Of a stretch of 64,000 bases of DNA, positions 43,653 through 51,220 are shown piece after piece. The notes beneath the pieces are model-generated. The model was not told the origin of the DNA, made no database searches, and was given only the letters and a program-made list of their open reading frames with translations. Numbering within the stretch: position 1 is the first letter of the stretch; each line of letters opens with the position of its first letter. Source of the DNA: Tsukamurella asaccharolytica (GTDB lineage Bacteria; Actinomycetota; Actinomycetes; Mycobacteriales; Mycobacteriaceae); assembly GCF_007858435.1 (NCBI RefSeq), contig NZ_VIGW01000002.1:558001-622000 (forward strand). Direction: 5' to 3'. Both the position numbers and the translations under genes were made by a program.

Positions 43653-44031
43653 CGGTGCCTCCTCAAGGCAGTGTGGATGAGCCACCACGCCAAGGTCCGC
43701 ATCGCTCGCCCACACCAGCGTTCCGGTGTTTGGCGAACCCGCGCACACCGTCTACCATCGGAGGCGTCATCCAAAGACATTCGCAACGGTCACGGTATCG
43801 AGGGGCGAACCCTCGGAGTGGTGATTCGGTTGTTCAGCTGAGCCCGGTTCGTCGGCAAACGAGCCGGGCTTAGCTGTCTCTATTCTAGAGCCTCACCATG
43901 ACAGGTTCCGGGACGTGGAATCGCGGTTCGCTCCTGACCCTACCGACGCGACGACGTGCGTGGAGGCTAGGGCATTCCGAACCACGTCTTCACCACCTGA
44001 GAGGCCAGGTTCAGGAACTTGGTGCACCGTT
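43653..44031 (-). other. Gap between TGT-like gene and tniQ, with terminator-like hairpin
   Basis: 379 bases with no supported gene. Contains the upstream region of the TGT-like gene and the hairpin at 43841-43870. A GACCCTACCG at 43927-43936 resembles part of a transposon end but lacks the full terminus and neighbouring repeats. Confidence 0.5.
43841..43870 (-). terminator. Stem-loop after the tns operon
   Basis: AGCCCGG-TTCGT and AACGA-GCCGGGCT form a stem of about 11 bp with a short loop, about 165 bases beyond the tniQ stop on the minus strand. Probable terminator of the transposition operon. Confidence 0.5.
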
Positions 44032-46626
44032 TTACCCACCGGGAGACTCGCTAGCAGTTCCGTCCAGCTTTCGAATGGCGTCGATCACCCTCCGTCCGTG
44101 GGCGGTCAGGGTCATAGGGCGATTGCGCTCGGCACGGTCGAACAGAGCTCCGCCGGTCTCGCGTTCGAGCCGGAGAAACTGGTTCGTGAGGGTTGCCTGG
44201 CTGGTTCCTAACGCGTGTGCAGCCTCGGTCAGCGTGGGGAATCGCGATGCTGCTTTCGCCCGTTCCAGTCGGTCGCGCCCGCCCTGGGCCGCAACAGCTG
44301 TGCGCAAGATCGGCGGCACCGTTTTCGCGGCGGCCGCGGCGTCGAGGGCCGCGGTGTGACTGGGTCCGCCGCGGGGTCTCATCGGAATCTCGTGTTTGTT
44401 CGCCCACCGAGCCAGGTTCGCCGTGCTCATGCCCAGTTCTCGGGCTATGTCAGGGAGGGCCCTGCTGTTGGTGACATATTGCTGGTAGAGCCAGTCGCGG
44501 TCGATGATGATCTTCGCGCGCTCGGTAGCGGGGATCGTCGGGATCTCGTATTCGGTGAGGAGTCGACGGATCACCTGACGACTGACTCCAATACGGTTAG
44601 CGATCTGTCGCAAGGTGAGGCGATCGTGATGATAGAGCTGGGTCAAAGCCTCCGGGGGGAGCTGCGTTCGAGCGCTGGCGTACTTCCGGCGGCCGGTATC
44701 GACTGGGAGGGGATTGACGATCAGCTCAAGGCGAACCGCCTCGCCAGTGGTGCCGAGGTCGCGGGCGGCGGCGCCGATGGGAAGGTCGCGTTCTCGGATG
44801 AGCTTTCGAAGGCGATCACGGTCGATCAGTCCTGGTCGCGGGCCAGGGAGGTCGAGACCAGCGAGGAGCTCAATTGGCGGCTCCCAGGCAATTGGTTCCT
44901 CATCGATGCCCGCGGCGTCCAAGAACACCCGTGCGTGGTTGATCAGCTCGTCCCGAAGGCCGGGTGTCAGATCGCGGGGAAACGCGGCGATCTTAGCGAG
45001 CAAGTCTGCGGACCCGTCAACCGTGGGGACGCCTGTGAGCTCCTCGCGAAGAAACGCCCGAACAACAGCCGCCCGGGCGGAGCCGCCCTGTGACGGCGTT
45101 CCGGTGCGGTGGCAGATCTGCCTCCACTCATCGTCCGGAAGCAAACCGGTGCAATCGAGTGCCCGTCGGCGCTGATAGTCGATCGGTACGCCGCGCTCGA
45201 CAACGTAATCGGCAACGCGTGTCAGACCCGCGCACACATCGCTCCAGTGTTGATCGGACTCCAGAATCTGTAGGAATCGGGATAGGGCATGGCCAGCCAG
45301 GTGACCTCCGACCTGCTGACCAGCGGCCGTCAGATTCAACCGAGTGCCCACCAACTGTAAGGCCGCAGACAATGCCAGGCGCATCATTGTGCGCCTCGCC
45401 GCCGGGACCGTGAAGGGCAAACTGATTCCGGCCCAAAATTGCGTCGGCGTGTGACGCGCTAGTAGCTCTGCGCGCCCACTGGTCACCAAGGTGGGAAGGT
45501 CGGAGTGAGTGCGGTAGCGAAGTTGGTCGGACGGGTCGAGCATCGGGGATAGCGCGGCGAGCTGGACACCGGTCAGGATTGGTGAGATTCGCGTCCCCCA
45601 GCCGATGTTCGTCGGTTGAACACTGAGGCCTGTCTCCCGGGCCGAGGTCACTAACCATCGCAGGCGATCAGCTGCGGCTGCGAGGTCCGAGCAGTGCAGA
45701 ACGTCGATCGCGGCACTGACGCCAATCGCAGCTGTGACGGCTCTCGCTGGCGCTTCGAGGGCCGGCTTCGTGCGGCTCTGTCGGACTTGTCCGGATCGTG
45801 CACCACCTTGTTCATCGACTGCCCGGTACTCAACCGCCAGTTCGGGTCCCACTCGCGCTAAGAGCTCTTCGTCGGTGGCGTAGGACAGTACTCGGCCGCC
45901 GATGGCGCGAATGTCGGCAAGCACAGAAGCCGCAGGCTGTGGAAGGCGCGCGTAGACCCCGAACCGCACGACTCCGTCGTCGATGATTCGATCGATGAGG
46001 GCCTGTGCCCGAAGAGCGGGGTGCGCACCAGGAAGGTCGAGGACCTCGGCAGCCGTGAGATCGGCGCCGCACCGTCGGGCCTCCCGTCCAATGCCTCCTT
46101 CCTGCGCCGGCGATGCACATCGGCCGGGGATCGGGGTGCAGTGGCCCGGGAGCGGGCGGCGGCGTGGAATTCTATGGCAGCGAGGGCATTCGTCGGACAG
46201 CAAACAACGATGGTCGGTGCAGGCAAACGCCCAGCCGAGTCGCCATTCGAGCTTCCATCGGCCGCCGTTGCTTCGGAGGCAGTGCGGGCAGAAGCGGGAT
46301 CCGGTGCGGCGGGTCCATGCCACTTCGCGGCGCAAACTCCGCGACTGCGAGTCGATGCGCACCGCGGTCCCGTCGAACCGGGTGAGGGTCATCATCGAAA
46401 ATTCGACGTCGCTGCCCGTGGCGGCACACAGGCTGGCTACTTCGGCCTCGCTGAGTGCGATCGTCCAGGGCGGGTACCCAAGACCTGCAGGCGCAGGTAT
46501 GTCGACTGCGTCGAGAAGGTCTCCCCACGCTGAGTCGGCGCGGAAGGCGATCGCTTCGAGCCAGGAATCGATCGCTTCGCCCGGCACCGGGTCCACCCTG
46601 AAGGGAAGCGAACGTGGCACTGTCAT
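44032..46626 (-). CDS. tniQ: TniQ/TnsD-family target selector
   Basis: 864 residues. N-terminal TniQ domain: SLPFRVDPVPGEAIDSWLEAIA, then the zinc finger FCPHCLRSNGGRWKLEWRLGWAFACTDHRCLL and a second CPRCH. The long C-terminal half has several helix-turn-helix units, including LTLRQIANRIGVSRQVIRRLL and a LysR-like TLTEAAHALGTSQATLTNQFLRLERETGGALF. Such proteins bind the attachment site and recruit TnsC, as TnsD does in Tn7. Overlaps tnsC by 4 bases. Confidence 0.9.
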   Translation of the reverse strand: MTVPRSLPFRVDPVPGEAIDSWLEAIAFRADSAWGDLLDAVDIPAPAGLGYPPWTIALSEAEVASLCAATGSDVEFSMMTLTRFDGTAVRIDSQSRSLRREVAWTRRTGSRFCPHCLRSNGGRWKLEWRLGWAFACTDHRCLLSDECPRCHRIPRRRPLPGHCTPIPGRCASPAQEGGIGREARRCGADLTAAEVLDLPGAHPALRAQALIDRIIDDGVVRFGVYARLPQPAASVLADIRAIGGRVLSYATDEELLARVGPELAVEYRAVDEQGGARSGQVRQSRTKPALEAPARAVTAAIGVSAAIDVLHCSDLAAAADRLRWLVTSARETGLSVQPTNIGWGTRISPILTGVQLAALSPMLDPSDQLRYRTHSDLPTLVTSGRAELLARHTPTQFWAGISLPFTVPAARRTMMRLALSAALQLVGTRLNLTAAGQQVGGHLAGHALSRFLQILESDQHWSDVCAGLTRVADYVVERGVPIDYQRRRALDCTGLLPDDEWRQICHRTGTPSQGGSARAAVVRAFLREELTGVPTVDGSADLLAKIAAFPRDLTPGLRDELINHARVFLDAAGIDEEPIAWEPPIELLAGLDLPGPRPGLIDRDRLRKLIRERDLPIGAAARDLGTTGEAVRLELIVNPLPVDTGRRKYASARTQLPPEALTQLYHHDRLTLRQIANRIGVSRQVIRRLLTEYEIPTIPATERAKIIIDRDWLYQQYVTNSRALPDIARELGMSTANLARWANKHEIPMRPRGGPSHTAALDAAAAAKTVPPILRTAVAAQGGRDRLERAKAASRFPTLTEAAHALGTSQATLTNQFLRLERETGGALFDRAERNRPMTLTAHGRRVIDAIRKLDGTASESPGG

Positions 46627-47726
46627 CCGGCCCTGCCGATGCGAGTTCTCAGGCAGCCGTTGTCGAATGCCAGGCGCAGTTCTTCGCGAGCCTTCTCCGA
46701 TGCCTCGTCGATCTTGACCCGATCGAGCAGTTCCTCGTCGAGGCGCTCATACCCAGTCCGGACCGCGCGCTGACATCCCCGGTTGATCAGGGTCATCAGT
46801 GAGCCGATCTGGCCGGTACACCGGGCATACAGGTAGTCAGAGAGATCGTCGGCGATCATGCCCGGATACTTTTCGGCCAGAACCACCCGCTGCTCGATCG
46901 CCTTGAGCGTCTGACGCCATGCCCGGCGCCCAGCATCATTGGTGACACCGAAAGGATCCATTGTCAGCCGCGTTGTACGCCGGCCGGTCTGCGCGAGAAG
47001 AGCATCTCGGTCACTACTGCCCTCGGAGAACAGTCCCCGCGCCTCCAAACCGACGCCAGCGAAGATCACCGTCAACGGGAACTCGTTGGCGATGTACTTG
47101 AAGTGGTTGCTGACCTCGACACCGGAGGTGGACTGCAGCCGCAGGAAGTGCAGATCATCGACGATGAGGATCTTCGTTTCGCATGCCAGCACGCAGTCCA
47201 GGGCTCGGTGGGCGAAGTCGGCGGCGTTGCCGCGGCGGCCGCCTGGGTGGGCGTAGAACGCGAGCATCGCCCGGTTGAACTCGCGTAGGCCAGTGTTGCC
47301 GGTCAGTCCCACCCGGCACACCGGCCACCGTTCATGACCTTCCTCGGTCGTAGTGCCGTTCTCGGCTACTTCGCGGCGGTGGAACGCGCGGGCGAAGCTC
47401 AATACCGCGGTGGTCTTCCCTAGTCCGGGTACTGCGTCGATCGCAACGGCGCCTTTCGGTTTGTCTCCGTCCTGGGCGTTGGAGTCGATGACATCCCAGA
47501 GGTTTTCGTGCACCTCGACCAGCTGTCTGGTCTTGAGGGGCCCGAGGTTCGCGTGCCACTCGCGGCGCTCACGGTCGTAGTCGGTGCGCTCCTTGTCGGT
47601 CAGTCTGTCGAGTTCATCGCGGTTCAACGCCTCCGGTGGAACACGTGCGGGGGTGTTGACGAACTTCTGCCACCCTTCCTTTCGGGCGAGGGTCAGATTG
47701 TCGAGTGTCGCGGCGGTTTCGGTCAT
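46623..47726 (-). CDS. tnsC: TnsC/TniB-family AAA ATPase
   Basis: 367 residues. Walker A AVPGLGKTTAVLSFA, Walker B TKILIVDDLHFL, sensor-like VIFAGVG. The C-terminal QLRRGCQRAV region and VKIDEASE fit the family. Links the target selector to the TnsAB transposase and enforces target immunity in Tn7. Overlaps both tnsB and tniQ by 4 bases. Confidence 0.92.
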   Translation of the reverse strand: MTETAATLDNLTLARKEGWQKFVNTPARVPPEALNRDELDRLTDKERTDYDRERREWHANLGPLKTRQLVEVHENLWDVIDSNAQDGDKPKGAVAIDAVPGLGKTTAVLSFARAFHRREVAENGTTTEEGHERWPVCRVGLTGNTGLREFNRAMLAFYAHPGGRRGNAADFAHRALDCVLACETKILIVDDLHFLRLQSTSGVEVSNHFKYIANEFPLTVIFAGVGLEARGLFSEGSSDRDALLAQTGRRTTRLTMDPFGVTNDAGRRAWRQTLKAIEQRVVLAEKYPGMIADDLSDYLYARCTGQIGSLMTLINRGCQRAVRTGYERLDEELLDRVKIDEASEKAREELRLAFDNGCLRTRIGRAG

Positions 47727-49866
47727 ACGTCCTCCAGCGCGTCGGAGTAGAAGTCATCGATGTTTTCCTGGTCGAATCGATCGTCGTCACCTTCCTCGCC
47801 GGCGTAGTCGAGACCGCGATCAATCGCGGTGTCCTCTGCTTGCACATCGCTTTCGTCCTGGTCGGGAGCGAGCACGCGGGCGACCGACGGCAGTCGATCC
47901 ACACGCGCTTCGCCCTGCGGTCGCTGCGACAGTTCGGTCTCGCGTGACATTCTCAATGCAATGCGCCGTTCCACTCGGGTCGAGCCCAGGCCGATGTTCC
48001 ACCGCTCCAACAAGTCAGCTACCGCAAGGCGGTCGTTGGGGAATCGGTACTTCGATGCTGCTAGCTTCCTTGCGTAGAGCAGTGCATCCTCGCTGAACGG
48101 CATATCGATCGACGGTGCGTGCTCCCACACCAATGTGTGCCAGGTCCGCTCATCTGGGCGCCGGAAGTACACCTTGGTGATGTCGTCGGGATCGCAGTGG
48201 ATCGGCCATCGTCCCTTGGCCTCGCCGGTGAACCGGCTCGCGAGGTTACGGTAGCCGTTGAGCCCGTCTCCGTTGTAGCGGCGGCCTCCGATCTCGACAC
48301 CGTAGTGAAGAATTTTCCGCCATACCGGCTTGAGGAACTCGAATGCCAGGTCCGGATCGCGAGGCGCCTCAATGTATCCGGCGCGAGAAACACCGTGCTC
48401 GAACATCGCGGCGGGCGACATACGTAAGCCCGGAACTCGCGGGTCGAGCAGGCTCGAATGCTGGCGGTGGTGGTAGACCTGCGCAACCCACTCGCGGATG
48501 ATGCTTTCGAGCTCGTCGATGTAGAAGAACGCTCCGCCCTCAGGATCCTCGCCGCGCGAGTGGACATCAGGTCCCTTGTACCCCGGCAAGGCCTGGAGGA
48601 GATCTTCACGAATAGTACGAAAGAACCGCTCAACTGGCCCTTTGTCGCGGCCGGTTCGGAGCCGAGCTGGCTGCACCGAAATCCCGAAGCGCTGGCACAC
48701 ACTCATCACGTGGTTCGAGAGGTAGACCTTGCCATGGTCCACGACCAGTGTCTCAGGGACAATAGCTGGTCCAGCGGCCGCATCCGCTGGCCGCTCCGCG
48801 GTGACATCTACAAGTACCGACCGCGGTACTCCGTGAGCTGGCCACACCGCGTATTCCGGCCAGTCCGCGCCGGCCGGACGTGGGCTGAAAACCTCGTACA
48901 TCACGGTCGCTACATCAACCGATTTCGTGGAAACCGGGGTCAATCGCAACCCGGTGATGCAGCGGGTGTACCAGTCCATCGCGACGGTCAGTTCGACCTG
49001 CACCCATCGCAGCGTCAGAGGATCGAGCCCGAAGACATCGAGCCTGTGTCCATCAGCATGTACTCGCCAGGCCGAGTTGGACGGAGCTTGCCGTACACGC
49101 CTTCTGGCCGCTCAGCGATGTCGCGATTTCGCTTGGCAGACAGTCGAAATGTGGGATAGCGCTGTTCCAGATACTCGAGAACGCGGAAAGCATTTGTCCG
49201 AGACGGGATGGCGACGACCCCTTCTCCGAATCGCGCCAAGACCCGTGCCTCCGCGCGTGCCATCACCATCGTGCGGGACGGTTTCGACTCGGTGGCGTGC
49301 TCAACCATGACTTCGACAGCTGTGTCTAACCACCGCCGATCGACAGACGGGAAGGGCTCCGCCTCTCTCGTACGTCGCGCGTCTACCAGGCCTGCGGGCC
49401 CTTCAGTGCGGAACTTGGACACCCACCGCTCCACAGATCGCAAGCCGACGCCCAGTTCGCGCGCCTTCGCTGCGTAGCGGTCAGTGAGCGGGCGGTCGCC
49501 GGAAAACTCCGGCCTGGGCTCCCCCTTGCTCGCAGTCTCCGCGCTGCCAGATCTGTACCCGGTAAGAATCTCGCGTACGTGCCCCGCGCGTTCCGTCACC
49601 TTCTGAAGCTCTGCCGCGGACAACTCACCGAAGATGACGCCTGCAGGCTCGGTTGCATCAGTGCTCGAAACGCCAGGGCCGGTCGGGAGGACCCGACCCC
49701 GGACCGAAGACAGCAACTCCGCGAGGCCAACTCGCATGTACTGCCCTGCAGCGCTTTTCCCCAGCACATCGACGACGCCCTTAGCCGTGGCGAGCTCCAC
49801 GATCTCGAACGCCTCGCCGTCGTACATGTACCGTCCGCCAACCTCAACCCGCTCAACGCCACTCAC
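47723..49866 (-). pseudogene. tnsB: TnsB DDE transposase, frame broken near 49042-49047
   Basis: The N-terminal part (49866 to about 49042) has HTH regions (GVGLRSVERWVSKFRTEGPAGLVD) and reaches the first catalytic Asp in EYMLMDT, then shifts frame into a stop. The rest continues in another frame: LDVFGLDPLTLRWVQVEL, second Asp in TLVVDHGKVYLS, Glu in DKGPVERFFRTIRE, and the Mu-type C-terminal barrel. One inserted base after ACA would restore D-T-R-L-D-V-F and a protein of about 714 residues. All three catalytic acids remain. Either a real inactivating deletion or a sequence error. Confidence 0.85.
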
Positions 49867-50597
49867 AAGACCCTCGAAATCTGAGTGCGACTAGTGATTG
49901 CGGCGTCAATGTCGACGTGCAGCCGACGCCGCCATATCAAGTGCAGCACCGCCGCTCGCACGCTCGCGTCAGGACGATCTGGCATCCGATCGATGAGAGC
50001 ACCAATCGTCAATCCCACCTGAGCGACCGCCTGAACCGCCTCGCAATGGTCAGGCACGATTGCACTCTCGCGCCGATAGCCAGCGAGGAATCTGACATTC
50101 GCGGCCCTCCGCGGCGGCGGCTCGGTGGCGACCTCGTATCGCCACCCCTTGGCCTCGACGACATCCCGAGTCAAGTTCAAAACCCTTGCAACATCATCAT
50201 TATCAAGCCTTCGAGCAGGCTTTACGTCAACGACGACCGGGCCGGAATCAGTATCGAGTAGGAAGTCCGGAACGTGCCTCCGCAGGACACCATCGACCTC
50301 AGTCGCGAGAAGGAAAGGCTGGGCCACGATGCCCCGAACCCGATCGTCGAAGTCTGCGAGCATCAGGTTAGCGAGCTCCAGGCGGGACTCATAGATCACC
50401 AGATCGCGGGTAGTGCTCGACCAGTACCACCCCGAGTAGTGTTTCTGCCCTCGATACCAGCGAAATGTGCGCCACGGCGCTGCCTCGCGAAGGTCCTCCA
50501 TTGCGGCCGACTTCCACTCCACGGTCCGCTCACAGAGGTCCTCACCGCGGCGGAACGATACTTCCACCGCGGTCCCCGCGGAGCTGCCGGGCGACAT
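49863..50597 (-). CDS. tnsA: TnsA endonuclease
   Basis: About 244 residues from ATG 50597; the longer frame to 50783 would run through the right transposon end, so it is rejected. Restriction-fold nuclease with YESRLELANL (Glu), RRHVPDFLLD (Asp) and VVVDVKPARRL (Lys), the TnsA catalytic set, followed by a helical C-terminal domain contacting TnsC. Cuts the 5' ends of the element so transposition is cut-and-paste. First gene of the operon, next to the right end as in Tn7. Confidence 0.92.
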   Translation of the reverse strand: MSPGSSAGTAVEVSFRRGEDLCERTVEWKSAAMEDLREAAPWRTFRWYRGQKHYSGWYWSSTTRDLVIYESRLELANLMLADFDDRVRGIVAQPFLLATEVDGVLRRHVPDFLLDTDSGPVVVDVKPARRLDNDDVARVLNLTRDVVEAKGWRYEVATEPPPRRAANVRFLAGYRRESAIVPDHCEAVQAVAQVGLTIGALIDRMPDRPDASVRAAVLHLIWRRRLHVDIDAAITSRTQISRVL

Positions 50598-50724
50598 GGT
50601 CTTGACGGTGCCACTTCCGCCCTCAGATGCGGGGACGTGCCCCGGCGTGTCCCAAACAGTTGGCGGATCCGCCAACTGTCCGCCACGTAGCTTGGGATTC
50701 CGCCACGGAATCTGGGACCCTACA
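50598..50724 (-). mobile_element. Right (R) end of Tn7-like transposon
   Basis: Read inward from 50724, the terminus TGTAGGGTCCC is followed by closely spaced repeats GTGGCGGA at +18 and +38 and TTGGCGGA at +49, likely packed TnsB sites, as in the Tn7 right end. It also contains the tnsA promoter and the long palindrome at 50656-50679. Confidence 0.8.
50656..50679. promoter_or_regulatory. Perfect 24-bp palindrome upstream of tnsA
   Basis: The half-site ACAGTTGGCGGA is followed at once by its exact reverse complement. It lies 59 bases from the tnsA start and overlaps the innermost TTGGCGGA repeat of the R end. Likely binds a dimer (TnsB or a repressor) and so may autoregulate the tns operon. 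Confidence 0.7.
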
Positions 50725-50728
50725 ACGA
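50725..50728. repeat. Candidate target-site duplication (right copy), ACGA
   Basis: Matches 689-692 at the other end. It is also the only spacer between this element's right end and the next left end at 50729. Confidence 0.55.
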
Positions 50729-50838
50729 TGTAGGGTCTCACGCTGCTTGGCATCTCACAGTCCTCTGAACTGCGGCGATGCAAGTTGTCTCACGTACTTG
50801 GCATCTCGCCAGTCTCACAGACATGGCATTTCCTACAA
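50729..50838 (+). mobile_element. Second, diverged left end of a related Tn7-like element
   Basis: TGTAGGGTCTC at 50729-50739 with repeats at +18 (TTGGCATCTCACAGTC), +69 (TTGGCATCTCGCCAGTC) and +94 (ATGGCATTTCC). Offsets equal those of the left end at 693, but the DNA between differs, so it is a related but distinct element. No transposition genes for it are seen in the window, and no matching right end (GGGACCCTACA) was found to 64000. Confidence 0.75.
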
Positions 50839-51220
50839 CGCGCAGCTCCAGCGGACACGGACAGTGGCGGGCTTCGCGAGCAGACATCGCGAGCCGCGAC
50901 CTGCTGCCACACCACAGTGGTGGTGGCGTGCCACGTTCCGTCACAGTGACCACGGTCGTATTGCGCTCGCTCGAGCACGCGCATTCCGCCGACGCGCTGT
51001 ACAGGTCTACAGGTCACCGCCGGTCATTTGCACGCGGCGAAGGCGCTCCGTAGCCCGCCGCAAGCCCTGATCTGGGTACGGTAAACGTCGGAAGGAGTCA
51101 CGTTCATCGACGCGAACAAGAACCCCCGAAGCGCGAACTCCGCAGCGGCAGAGCTTATTCGTCCGGCGCAGCATCGTGCGGGGTGGTAGGCCTGATCGAC
51201 CGCACTCAACGAGTCTGGCG
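50839..51220 (+). other. Intergenic stretch between second end and hamB
   Basis: 382 bases without a supported gene. Contains small inverted repeats such as CCACCACAGTGGTGG (about 50908-50926) and a TACAGGTCTACAGGTC repeat at about 51000-51015 that recalls the AGGTCT motif of the operator near 55701. No promoter for a downstream gene is needed, since hamB is read towards it. Confidence 0.4.

Larger units (their letters stand above)
693..50724 (+). mobile_element. Tn7-like heavy-metal-resistance transposon (~50 kb)
   Basis: The element is bounded by 11-bp perfect inverted termini with internal TnsB-like repeats and short flanking direct repeats. At its right edge it carries tnsA-tnsB-tnsC-tniQ transcribed leftwards with 4-bp overlaps, which is the Tn7 gene order. 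Cargo covers copper, cadmium, arsenic and mercury resistance plus an unassigned three-gene cluster. TnsA and TnsB together predict cut-and-paste transposition; the TniQ protein predicts a fixed target class. The tnsB frame is interrupted near 49042-49047, so the copy may be immobile unless that is a sequencing error. The boundaries are read from sequence; no empty site was available for comparison. Confidence 0.82.

Noticed and set aside
43920-43940. GACCCTACCG as another transposon end near tniQ
   Set aside because: Only part of the terminus matches, and no TnsB-like repeats lie at the expected offsets.
49030-49055. Programmed ribosomal frameshift in tnsB
   Set aside because: No slippery heptamer or obvious downstream stem at the junction; mutation or sequence error is simpler.
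50598-50783. Upstream start for tnsA at 50783
   Set aside because: It would make the coding region cross the transposon terminus into the next element; ATG 50597 fits the TnsA family start better.
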